Source of the DNA: Gammaproteobacteria bacterium
GTDB taxonomy: Bacteria; Pseudomonadota; Gammaproteobacteria; JAJFKO01
Reading direction: 5' to 3'
Length of the DNA: 64,000 nt
Assembly: GCA_028284465.1 (NCBI GenBank)
Contig: JANQRR010000001.1
Coordinates: 1-64,000, forward strand
Shown here: positions 54,858 through 62,081 of the stretch, piece after piece
Position numbering within the stretch: the stretch's first letter is position 1
Layout of the letters: the number at the start of each line of letters is the position of its first letter
The notes under the pieces: generated by a model
The model's input: the letters and a program-made list of their open reading frames with translations, nothing else
The model's database searches: none
Told to the model about the DNA's origin: nothing
Program-made: the position numbers and the translations under genes

Positions 54858-56197
54858 GATGATAGCCTCCTTTGATCACGAGCCAGTTGTGCTAACGGTG
54901 CGTCGTTTGATGAAACATGTTCAACAGGCTGCGCTGCATCATCATGATTGTCTATGTCAGATGGATCGGTTTGAACATGATGACCGTCCAACCAAAATCC
55001 TTTAGTAAAGACAATATTCACCACGTTACCCGCATTGAGTTCAACGATCGGTTGATATTGCTCAGCACGTTTAATGTTGTATTGGGCATACATCTGACTT
55101 GCCGTACCTAAACCCGATCCCGCGGCGGCTAACGGAATTCTGCCGGGGTTAAGACTGGTGACGGTACCTAACGGTGATGTACTGACGTTCTGTGCATATT
55201 GCTGGCCAACGTTACCGAGCCCACCAAGCACCCCACCTAAAAACGCGCGCGCCACAAACGGCCCATCTCTAAATACCACCGGCCCTCGCTGTCCGGTGAG
55301 TGCATCGGTACCAGACACATAACCATAGACCGGAAAATCCGTTTCAACACCGTGGCGTATGCAACTTAACGTTTCTAAACGCACATACACGCGCTCACTC
55401 GATACATCACCGTAACCGGAGCCAACAATAAAACATTGTTTAAGGTGACTATGATAACCATGGGGTAATGTGCCGGTGCTTATCGTGCGTAACAAGATAG
55501 GTCTTGGATCCGATTGTGAGGTAACACCCGCGGCGGCAGCCACACCTTGTAATACCACCGCCGTCACAAACGCGCCGGGTGGTACCCAGGTGTCAGGGGT
55601 TTTTGCGATGTGAGGATGAGGCTGAGTCTTGGAGACTAACGCAATCGACACATCAGCTAAGTGCGGTCCGACTGTCTGTGGCATAACAGGTTGTCCATCT
55701 TGTCCCACAGGTGTTACTAATCGTCCTGAATGCATCGTTGCAACCTGTTGTGCCTTTTGTTGTTCGACGGCATTTTTTAATTGTCGCATTTGTGTTATCA
55801 ACGATTGCAATTGCGCTTGCTGCGCTTTGATCACCGCTTGTTGTTGCGATAACGTCGCACCGGTGGCTTGTTGCTGAGTCGTGATGTGTTTTTCGATCCG
55901 TTGTTGTTGCGCTAAACGATTTTCAGCGCGTTGTACCCAGATGGCGCGTTGATCCAAATGATCCGTAGGACGCGAAAAATTAATGGTGTTTGTCGTGGTG
56001 GATCTCGCGGCTTGTGGTTGGCTTTTTGTGCCCGGATCCGTATGCGATTGTGTGATCACCACAGCAAACAGCGTAATCCCAGCAATCGCTAACACGGCAA
56101 CGAGTAAATAACCGTACTGAGCTTTCTTAGTGGCGTGATTACCTTGCGCGGTCATTGCTTTTTTAAAGCGTTGATAGTATTGATGTACCTTAATCAT
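54854..56197 (-). CDS. traB: TraB (VirB10-like) envelope-spanning protein
   Basis: 447 aa (F TraB 475). One membrane helix at about 28-48 (GYLLVAVLAIAGITLFAVVI), a coiled-coil Gln-rich periplasmic segment (90-155), and a C-terminal VirB10 beta domain (WVPPGAFVTAVVLQGVAA; LKQCFIVGSGYGDVSSERVYVRLETLSC; VVFRDGPFVARAFLGG). It connects the inner-membrane complex with the TraV/TraK outer ring. Confidence 0.95.
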   Translation of the reverse strand: MIKVHQYYQRFKKAMTAQGNHATKKAQYGYLLVAVLAIAGITLFAVVITQSHTDPGTKSQPQAARSTTTNTINFSRPTDHLDQRAIWVQRAENRLAQQQRIEKHITTQQQATGATLSQQQAVIKAQQAQLQSLITQMRQLKNAVEQQKAQQVATMHSGRLVTPVGQDGQPVMPQTVGPHLADVSIALVSKTQPHPHIAKTPDTWVPPGAFVTAVVLQGVAAAAGVTSQSDPRPILLRTISTGTLPHGYHSHLKQCFIVGSGYGDVSSERVYVRLETLSCIRHGVETDFPVYGYVSGTDALTGQRGPVVFRDGPFVARAFLGGVLGGLGNVGQQYAQNVSTSPLGTVTSLNPGRIPLAAAGSGLGTASQMYAQYNIKRAEQYQPIVELNAGNVVNIVFTKGFWLDGHHVQTDPSDIDNHDDAAQPVEHVSSNDAPLAQLARDQRRLSS

Positions 56198-56894
56198 TAC
56201 TCATCACCATAAAAAGTTTGGTTGATCCTAACGCTGGGATCACATGTTGTTGCAACGCCACTAACCGTGCACCGGCGCGATAGACTTGTTGCTCGGTGAG
56301 TGTTAACGGTGTCGTCATGACATTCTTAACGACATACACATTACCGCGCAGATGATCGCCGACATACATTTTAAGTAACGTGACGTTGGCAACATTGCCA
56401 AGCCATTGATGCGACGATTGACGAATGGACTTTACGCTATACCCTTCAGGTGCGTGATCACGATACATATCGACAAGCAAGGTGGTCAGTGCATGAAGAT
56501 ACGCCGAACCCTCTTCCCACGATTTTGCCTGTGGGCTTTTAATCATCGGTGGATCGAGTTCGATAGAATCGGCTGGGATTGGTTTTGGTAACAAACGCAA
56601 TTGATAGGTGCGTCCATGTTCGGTCGTGATAAAGATGGTCATTGGTGACTGCTTATGTTGTTCACTCGGCGCAATAAAAATTTGACCTGAGATTTTATTG
56701 GCTTGGAGACGATACTGACCGCTGACACCCTTGACATCATTGATCCGATCACCGTTAACAAAGATCCGTGTAAACTCAGCAGCGGCAATGTTAACCTTAG
56801 CTTGACCATTATTGTGAATAGGCACCAGTTGGATCGCCCAAGCAGGTACCGTCAAACTCAGTAATAAACTACTGACTATCCAGCGTTTTATCAT
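56190..56894 (-). CDS. traK: TraK (VirB9-like) secretin-like protein
   Basis: 234 aa (F TraK 242). Signal peptide (IKRWIVSSLLLSLTVPAWA); beta-rich body with TRIFVNGDRINDVKG, GQIFIAPSEQ and TIFITTEHGRTYQLRL, the VirB9/TraK pattern. Part of the outer-membrane core with TraB and TraV. Overlaps traE by 26 bp and traB by 8 bp. Confidence 0.93.
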   Translation of the reverse strand: MIKRWIVSSLLLSLTVPAWAIQLVPIHNNGQAKVNIAAAEFTRIFVNGDRINDVKGVSGQYRLQANKISGQIFIAPSEQHKQSPMTIFITTEHGRTYQLRLLPKPIPADSIELDPPMIKSPQAKSWEEGSAYLHALTTLLVDMYRDHAPEGYSVKSIRQSSHQWLGNVANVTLLKMYVGDHLRGNVYVVKNVMTTPLTLTEQQVYRAGARLVALQQHVIPALGSTKLFMVMSND

Positions 56895-57450
56895 GTTGTT
56901 TTACCTCGTTAAAACTTTTTAAATACAAACGACCATTGTGATAACGGTATTGCGCACGATACGTGGTGCGGTAGGTGTTGGTTTTCTGCTTACCGATGTA
57001 ATATGACATATCGCCTGTGATCGCTGCTTGCAATGTATGAACATCAACGTTGACATTAACAGGGAAGAAAGCTGTGGTGAGCCCTTCCGTTTTTAAGTTA
57101 TCGATAGCTTTGATCAATTGCGCTTTTAAAGCGCCATACGTTGTTGGATCGGTATAGTGTAAGACTTGGGTGATCTGGTAATCACTATTCTCTGGTGTCA
57201 TATCCAGTATTAACGTAGAAAAATAGCGTGTCATTTCCGCTAATGCCGATCCAGATACGCCATGATCATCGATCCAAAACGTTTGTTTGAAGCCCGCAGG
57301 CACAATAATGGTTCTATCATTCGGTTGATGAAACAATACCGTTAACGCTAACACGATATTAATCACGACTGATCCTAACGCTAAGGTAAAATACGCATTA
57401 CGTTTTTTGATAGCATCCGTTAATCGTGTTTTCATAATACTAAGATCCAT
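56869..57450 (-). CDS. traE: TraE (VirB5/8-like) pilus assembly protein
   Basis: 193 aa (F TraE 188). One N-terminal membrane helix (FTLALGSVVINIVLALTVLF) and a periplasmic domain with YFSTLILDMTPENSDYQ and the C-terminal TYRAQYRYHNGRLYLKSF. An inner-membrane component of the channel, resembling VirB8. 3 bp after traL in the transcript. Confidence 0.93.
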   Translation of the reverse strand: MDLSIMKTRLTDAIKKRNAYFTLALGSVVINIVLALTVLFHQPNDRTIIVPAGFKQTFWIDDHGVSGSALAEMTRYFSTLILDMTPENSDYQITQVLHYTDPTTYGALKAQLIKAIDNLKTEGLTTAFFPVNVNVDVHTLQAAITGDMSYYIGKQKTNTYRTTYRAQYRYHNGRLYLKSFNEVKQHDKTLDSQ

Positions 57451-57453
57451 GTG

Positions 57454-57747
57454 TTACCCCATATACTGTCTGACATGTGATGGTGGAAGGTGTTTTAATC
57501 GATTAACCACCGATGGGAAATACCAATACAGCAACCGTTGTACTAAGCCATCACTGTCATTGGCTTTTAATTTTCGGATCAACGACGTCATACCCAGTCC
57601 TGCTAAAAATCCCAGCAATCCATGATGTGTCTGAATCCCCACCCCAATGGGCAATATCAAACACATAAACTCATCGACCGTGAAACATAAAATTCTTTCG
57701 GGTTCATCCAGATAATCCACCATTGTGTACTTACTTGTTTGCATCAA
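57454..57747 (-). CDS. traL: TraL (VirB3-like) membrane protein
   Basis: 97 aa (F TraL 91). Opening YLDEPERILCFTVDEFM is the TraL hallmark. Two membrane segments (CLILPIGVGIQTHHGLLGFLAGLGM), then the family sequence YWYFPSVV near the end. Inner-membrane pilus assembly component, next to traA and traE as in F. Confidence 0.93.
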   Translation of the reverse strand: MMQTSKYTMVDYLDEPERILCFTVDEFMCLILPIGVGIQTHHGLLGFLAGLGMTSLIRKLKANDSDGLVQRLLYWYFPSVVNRLKHLPPSHVRQYMG

Positions 57748-57758
57748 TAACGCTTCCT

Positions 57759-58100
57759 TTAAATGAGTGCTGAGAAATGCGATGAAATCACTTTCGGCGC
57801 AAGCATTAAAAAAAAGAAAATGCCGACTGCAGTGAGCACAACCGCAAGATTCATTTTAATCACCGCAAAAACAGCACTTAAAGCAAAACTGATCCACGCT
57901 AAAATCGTTGGGATCTCACCTTTAGCCTCACTCTGTATATGCTCATTAACCGACGATAAATCGCCATTCGTTGTCCCTGCAAATACCTTTGGCATGATTA
58001 AAAACAATAAAATCATCAACCCGATTTGGCATAGGATAAAACGATGTTTCTCAATAAAATGGCAAAACGTGTTCTTAATGGCAATCGATTGTCGTAACAT
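57759..58100 (-). CDS. traA: TraA-like pilin precursor
   Basis: 113 aa. A long leader ending in a hydrophobic helix and MPKVFA suggests cleavage after A41, giving a 72-residue mature protein (F pilin 70). The mature part has two hydrophobic helices (IPTILAWISFALSAVFAVIK; LAVVLTAVGIFFFLMLAP) with a short Lys-containing loop between, the normal F pilin plan. Sequence identity with F pilin is low; identification rests on plan and position just before traL. Confidence 0.85.
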   Translation of the reverse strand: MLRQSIAIKNTFCHFIEKHRFILCQIGLMILLFLIMPKVFAGTTNGDLSSVNEHIQSEAKGEIPTILAWISFALSAVFAVIKMNLAVVLTAVGIFFFLMLAPKVISSHFSALI

Positions 58101-58118
58101 GATGATGGACTCCTGTCG

Positions 58119-58367
58119 TTAAGTTAAAAAATGGGTTTTAGAAAGCGGGCTTGCTGACACACACGGATAGTGTGGTGAGCCACACACAACAAATTCAGGT
58201 GGATGTGTTATCGTGCCTGCCGTTTGTTGAAACTGATAGTGATAACGAGATCCTGTTTCAAAATAATGTTGACGTTTCATTGAGGCATGACACCCCGTTA
58301 ACTGTAAGCTTGTGATGATCAACCCGGCAACGAGCAACCATGCGATTGTTGTTATGTTCAATGACAT
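58119..58367 (-). CDS. Small lipoprotein in the tra operon
   Basis: 82 aa. Signal peptide with lipobox (LLVAGLIITSLQLTGCHAS), lipidated Cys at about residue 26; the mature part is polar with PPEFVVCGSPHYPCVSASPL, giving a Cys pair. Between the pilin gene and another small membrane gene. A VirB7-like role beside TraV is possible but there is no family match. Confidence 0.7.
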   Translation of the reverse strand: MSLNITTIAWLLVAGLIITSLQLTGCHASMKRQHYFETGSRYHYQFQQTAGTITHPPEFVVCGSPHYPCVSASPLSKTHFLT

Positions 58368-58660
58368 GGTTTCTTCCTTTTATTAAACACCGTTGTGCGT
58401 AATCGCCATAACATGTCGATGAGTCGTTGGCATATCGTTGTCATCAATACACCGACGCCTATCCAAGCAATGACATAGCCCAATGAAAAAATAACGGGTA
58501 AACCTAAAAGTGATGAAACCGGATCACTGCCTGTTTGCACACCAAGAATATAGAGATAGTTTTTTAAATCCATCACCCAATGAATATATTGCGCAATACT
58601 CTGGATCATGCCCCACGCAGCGATTATTAATCCTAGTGACACGATGATTACTATTTTCAT
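58358..58660 (-). CDS. Small membrane protein in the tra operon
   Basis: 100 aa with two or three membrane helices (IIVSLGLIIAAWGMIQSIA; LGLPVIFSLGYVIAWIGVGV) and a basic C-terminal tail (TVFNKRKKPCH). Overlaps the lipoprotein gene by 10 bp, so coupled. Not recognised as a known Tra protein; probably an inner-membrane accessory factor. Confidence 0.7.
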   Translation of the reverse strand: MKIVIIVSLGLIIAAWGMIQSIAQYIHWVMDLKNYLYILGVQTGSDPVSSLLGLPVIFSLGYVIAWIGVGVLMTTICQRLIDMLWRLRTTVFNKRKKPCH

Positions 58661-58687
58661 TATCGTTCCTTTGATAAACGGTGGTTG

Positions 58688-59098
58688 TTACGGTGCCTGT
58701 TGCTCATCATGGTTTTTCTCTTCTTCTATTGACGGTTTTTTTCGTATGACGTCCATTACGTCCACATGATTTGCATGGAAGTGAGAAATATAAAAAGCAT
58801 AATTCTTACCATTTCGTCCGATCACAGTTTCTTTAACCATTTTGACGTTGGCAGATAATTTTAACCGCATGCCTGGACTTAACGTGTTTTTTATATAATT
58901 CGCTGCATCACCCCACACCGTGACTTTATACCATTCAGTATAATCTTGTGTTTGATTGTGTTCGTTTTTTTGAACATCACTTACGGCTAATACAATGTTA
59001 GCCACGTGATCGCCATTATTTGTTTTGTGAACGGTAGGCGCCTCCTTTAAGCGTCCAATGACTTCAAATGACGCGCCGGTGCCTCTGCGTATCTTCAT
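58688..59098 (-). CDS. ssb: Single-stranded DNA-binding protein (SSB)
   Basis: 136 aa. OB-fold with FEVIGRLKEAPTVHKTNNGDHVANIVLAVS, YTEWYKVTVWGDAANYIKNTLSPGM and a short acidic tail. The tail (EEEKNHDEQQAP) lacks the standard DDDIPF ending that recruits host repair and replication enzymes. Conjugative elements often carry their own SSB to protect the incoming strand. Its ATG touches the stop of the next upstream gene by one base. Confidence 0.88.
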   Translation of the reverse strand: MKIRRGTGASFEVIGRLKEAPTVHKTNNGDHVANIVLAVSDVQKNEHNQTQDYTEWYKVTVWGDAANYIKNTLSPGMRLKLSANVKMVKETVIGRNGKNYAFYISHFHANHVDVMDVIRKKPSIEEEKNHDEQQAP

Positions 59099-59337
59099 TA
59101 GTTATCCCCCAATGATTGTGTTAAAAAAGTTTGTTTCTTGCGAATATGATTAAGTAACAAAAAGAGTTTGGTTTTATCAGCTGTATTGATGTGACCTGTA
59201 ACTCTAAATCGTTTGAGCACGTCACATTGCTTAATATGATGATTAACTAACGTATTTAGTGTATAACTGTCTTTCATCGGCAGACGTCCATACAACGGTT
59301 GCTGTTGACGTTCTGTTTGTTTATTAATAGTTAACAT
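59098..59337 (-). CDS. Hypothetical protein of the leading tra operon
   Basis: 79 aa, basic (LNTLVNHHIKQCDVLKRFRV; KTKLFLLLNHIRKKQTF). No membrane segment. Starts 11 bp after the 191-aa gene and abuts ssb, so expressed with it. Possibly a DNA-binding accessory protein; not recognised. Confidence 0.6.
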   Translation of the reverse strand: MLTINKQTERQQQPLYGRLPMKDSYTLNTLVNHHIKQCDVLKRFRVTGHINTADKTKLFLLLNHIRKKQTFLTQSLGDN

Positions 59338-59348
59338 CCTTACCTCAC

Positions 59349-59924
59349 TTAAATGGTCATTGAACGATGATGTTGACAGCGATGCTGTGATTGATTGAGC
59401 TTCGTGAACGCCACAGCTTGTTTCTTATTCGATGAATGCTTAGTAGACCAGATAAAAAAGCGTGACCATGCATAACGTGATGACTTTGCTCGCTGTGATG
59501 GTAATGTCATTAGGATCTGCTTACCTGATTGACGTTGATCCTCAACAGGCGATGAGAAAACGATAGTATCCTGCAGTGTGATCATATTAATATGATGATA
59601 CGTTTGACGTGCTTGATGTAAGGCACGTGCTAAACGTATTCGACAATGACAAGCCATCGTGGGCGGTAAGCACCAAAGTGATGTTAACCACCAAAAACGT
59701 GTATGTTTGACTTGTCCAAACGCGAACATGGCTTGTCTTACTTGCTCTGCGTTTTCTCGGTATTGTTGTTGTAACTCTTCTAACTGCTCAGGCGATGTGG
59801 TATGCATTGTCCATTTCACTGGATTTTTCGCTTGTATCGCAGTGGTCAACGCCATTGTGATTAAATGTTGTGAATGCCGAGCAAATTGATCAAATTGCCG
59901 ATGCAAAAAAAAATACTTAAACAT
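59349..59924 (-). CDS. Hypothetical protein after csrA
   Basis: 191 aa; basic, His/Gln/Arg-rich, with a moderately hydrophobic centre (FWWLTSLWCLPPTMACHCRI). Overlaps csrA by 8 bp. In Legionella islands genes called lvrA and lvrB stand next to a csrA-like lvrC; position alone suggests a comparable regulatory or accessory role, without sequence support. Confidence 0.6.
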   Translation of the reverse strand: MFKYFFLHRQFDQFARHSQHLITMALTTAIQAKNPVKWTMHTTSPEQLEELQQQYRENAEQVRQAMFAFGQVKHTRFWWLTSLWCLPPTMACHCRIRLARALHQARQTYHHINMITLQDTIVFSSPVEDQRQSGKQILMTLPSQRAKSSRYAWSRFFIWSTKHSSNKKQAVAFTKLNQSQHRCQHHRSMTI

Positions 59925-60126
59925 AGCAATGTCCTTGATAACGTGTGGACTTCAGCGTTTGTGGTTGCTGTTGTTTTGAATTAAAGATTTCTCTTCGGTC
60001 TACAGAGATATGATCCGGTGCTTCAATACCTAAAGTGACATTTTTGCCTCGGCAACGCATGATTTTAATAGTGATCCCACCTTGGATCACTATTTCTTGG
60101 TCAGGATAACGGTTTAAAATCAACAT
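59917..60126 (-). CDS. csrA: CsrA-family post-transcriptional regulator
   Basis: 69 aa from ATG 60126, chosen for AGGAGGT six bases upstream and because residue 1 then matches the CsrA start (MLILNRYPDQEIVIQGGITIK). The core continues RGKNVTLGIEAPDHISVDRREI, with the RNA-contact VDRREI; the tail is Gln-rich. CsrA binds GGA motifs in mRNA leaders and changes translation or stability. CsrA paralogues are known on Legionella integrative conjugative elements, where they regulate transfer or host phenotypes. First gene of the tra operon; its ribosome-binding site (CAGGAGG) is itself a possible CsrA target. Confidence 0.9.
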   Translation of the reverse strand: MLILNRYPDQEIVIQGGITIKIMRCRGKNVTLGIEAPDHISVDRREIFNSKQQQPQTLKSTRYQGHCYV

Positions 60127-60173
60127 AATGGTACCTCCTGTATGAGCAATAAATTGTAACAAAATGTGTCATC

Positions 60174-60193
60174 TTGTAAAAATATTTTTACAA
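60174..60193. promoter_or_regulatory. Operator: perfect 20-bp palindrome
   Basis: TTGTAAAAATATTTTTACAA, placed just downstream of the minus-strand -10 box, over the expected tra transcription start. A similar left half (TTGTAAAAA) recurs at 60235, near the -35 box of the divergent repressor gene. Fits a CI-type repressor operator. Confidence 0.7.
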
Positions 60194-60220
60194 TTTATGC
60201 CTGAATTTTAGTTTTGTCAA
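60192..60220 (-). promoter_or_regulatory. Predicted csrA/tra operon promoter
   Basis: On the minus strand: -35 TTGACA (60215-60220), 17-bp spacer, -10 TAAATT (60192-60197). It is followed by the operator palindrome and, about 50 bp on, the csrA ribosome-binding site. A second TTGACA-like word lies 13 bp upstream, at 60225-60233. Confidence 0.65.
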
Positions 60221-60247
60221 GTTATTTTGTCAAATTGTAAAAAAATA

Positions 60248-60276
60248 TTGACATTATTTGAAAATTTAAGTAAGAT
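60248..60276 (+). promoter_or_regulatory. Predicted repressor gene promoter
   Basis: On the plus strand: TTGACA (60248-60253), 17-bp spacer, TAAGAT (60271-60276), 46 bp before the repressor ATG. Back to back with the tra promoter. Confidence 0.7.
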
Positions 60277-60322
60277 TCAAATTATCCATGACCAATATAA
60301 GCCACTGAATTAGAAACAAATT

Positions 60323-60979
60323 ATGAAACCATTACATAAAGAAAAATGTGAAACACTTTCTGACAGACTACGATGCGCATTAGATAAACTCGGTATAACT
60401 CAAGCAGAGTTAGGAAAAAGAATTAATGTATCAAGGCAAGTCATTCAATATCTATGCAGAAGTAACATTCACAAATCAAAATTTTCTTATGATATTGCTG
60501 AAGCTATGAATATTAATGTTGATTGGCTAGTTACTGGGAAAGGTGACATGCTGTTCGAAGAATCATCTGAAAAACAACATTATTTACCACAGCAGAAGGC
60601 TGTCCCTATTTTACAATGGAATCAAATTGATAGTTGGCTTCATAAAACATTAGACAACCACGATATTAAAGGATGGACAAGTATAGCTGCAAATATTAGT
60701 CCTCGGTCTTATGCGCTTATATTAAAAGACAATTCTATGCTACCACGTTTTGACGCGGAAACTACGGTCATTATTGATCCTGATATGTCGCTTAGGCCGC
60801 CTTGTTTTGTCATTGCATACGTTAAAAAAATACATGATTGGGTTTTTAGACGATTGACAGATGAAAATGGCCAAAAGGTATTATATGCATATAACGAAGC
60901 TGGCTATAAACAACTACCCCTATCTCAAGATGATTTGATATTAGGATATTTAGTTGAGGCAAAATGGTCAGCATTATAA
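60323..60979 (+). CDS. CI/PrpA-like repressor (XRE helix-turn-helix plus S24 domain)
   Basis: 218 aa. Helix-turn-helix at about 13-68 (SDRLRCALDKLGITQAELGKRINVSRQVIQYL). C-terminal S24/LexA-like domain from about 120, with the Ser motif DNSMLPRF (S138). The strand that normally carries the Lys general base reads DWVFRRL, apparently with Arg, and no Ala-Gly cleavage site is evident in the linker, so RecA-driven self-cleavage is doubtful. Divergent from csrA, like prpA beside the lvr genes on Legionella elements. It probably represses the tra operon through the palindrome between them. First gene of a plus-strand run of four. Confidence 0.85.
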   Translation: MKPLHKEKCETLSDRLRCALDKLGITQAELGKRINVSRQVIQYLCRSNIHKSKFSYDIAEAMNINVDWLVTGKGDMLFEESSEKQHYLPQQKAVPILQWNQIDSWLHKTLDNHDIKGWTSIAANISPRSYALILKDNSMLPRFDAETTVIIDPDMSLRPPCFVIAYVKKIHDWVFRRLTDENGQKVLYAYNEAGYKQLPLSQDDLILGYLVEAKWSAL

Positions 60980-60997
60980 AATTTAGGGAGAATCATT

Positions 60998-61375
60998 ATG
61001 TTTAAAAAAATAAAACTTTTTTCTTTATGGCTTAGCTATAAATTAGCTGAACTACGTAATGTATACAGCCATAAGGCTGTTGCTCAACGACATTGTAAAA
61101 AGACAAATGCAACATTAATCATGTATACTATTTTAGGAAAACGAGATATTTACAAAATATCTATAGCTAAACTACTGGAAGATAAAGAACTATTAGAAAG
61201 ATTTCATCCTTGCCAAGCTGCTAAATTCGGAGCAATTGCTCTTGGAGATGTTCTATTCTCAATTCCACAAGAACAACGACAACAGCAATATGAAAAAATT
61301 AAATATAAAATGTTAACACCGGATGATAAAACACTTCAAGAAAACAATCTGTCTAATCTAAATGATTTGAAATAA
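60998..61375 (+). CDS. Hypothetical protein
   Basis: 125 aa, basic N-terminus with an amphipathic helix (FKKIKLFSLWLSYKLAELRN), then soluble (DIYKISIAKLLEDKELLERF; AAKFGAIALGDVLFSIPQEQRQQQYEKIKYKM). Eighteen bases after the repressor gene and 16 before the transporter gene, so probably co-transcribed; GGGAG precedes the ATG. Not recognised. Confidence 0.7.
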   Translation: MFKKIKLFSLWLSYKLAELRNVYSHKAVAQRHCKKTNATLIMYTILGKRDIYKISIAKLLEDKELLERFHPCQAAKFGAIALGDVLFSIPQEQRQQQYEKIKYKMLTPDDKTLQENNLSNLNDLK

Positions 61376-61391
61376 AATATTAGAGGATATT

Positions 61392-62072
61392 ATGGACGCG
61401 AATAAATGTGTAGATTTTAAATTCTCGAAAGCACAAATACTATTAACTACTTTATTCATGGCAACTAATTTCACTTATTTTACAATGGCGCCACGAATAT
61501 TACATATATTTCATCTCTATGAGCCAGGAGGGATATTGATTTTCCCTTTTACATTTTTACTATCTGATGTGATCACTGAAGTTTATTCTTACAAATACTC
61601 AAGGTTTCTTGTGTGGTGCGTCATTTTGACATTGGGTATATTCACGTTTTTTGCAAGAATATCTATGATGATACCTACAGTCGTTGTTAATTATGGCTAT
61701 AATCATATTTTTAATAATTATCCAAAATTATATCTCGGTATTGCAATAGCCACCTTTTTCAGCTTTTTTACTAACAACTATATTATTTCAAAATTAAAAA
61801 TAAAAATGGAAGGAAAAAGATTTTGGTTACGATCTATCTGTTCTACTTCTATCGGCCATGCAGTTTTCTCAACAACATGGGTTCTTATTTTTCATTGGCA
61901 CGAAATCGCATCAATTGTTTTATTGAAATTAATTCTTAGTATGTATCTTTGGAAGATGTCATTTGAAATTATTGCTACTCCTGTTGCAACATGGATTTCT
62001 AGCTGGCTAAAACAGAAGGAAGGCGATATTTATGATACAAATACTAATTACAACCCATTCAGTTTAAAATAG
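61392..62072 (+). CDS. VUT-family transporter (YhhQ-like, probable queuosine precursor uptake)
   Basis: 226 aa with six or seven membrane helices. The hallmark stretch GGILIFPFTFLLSDVITEVYSYKYSR matches YhhQ/DUF165 proteins, which take up queuosine precursors such as preQ0 and preQ1 into the cytoplasm. The later SICSTSIGHAVFSTTWVLIF is also typical. GAGGATATT precedes the ATG. Queuosine salvage would suit a nutrient-dependent intracellular host, but substrate in this subgroup is uncertain. Confidence 0.85.
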   Translation: MDANKCVDFKFSKAQILLTTLFMATNFTYFTMAPRILHIFHLYEPGGILIFPFTFLLSDVITEVYSYKYSRFLVWCVILTLGIFTFFARISMMIPTVVVNYGYNHIFNNYPKLYLGIAIATFFSFFTNNYIISKLKIKMEGKRFWLRSICSTSIGHAVFSTTWVLIFHWHEIASIVLLKLILSMYLWKMSFEIIATPVATWISSWLKQKEGDIYDTNTNYNPFSLK

Positions 62073-62081
62073 GATTTTTTT

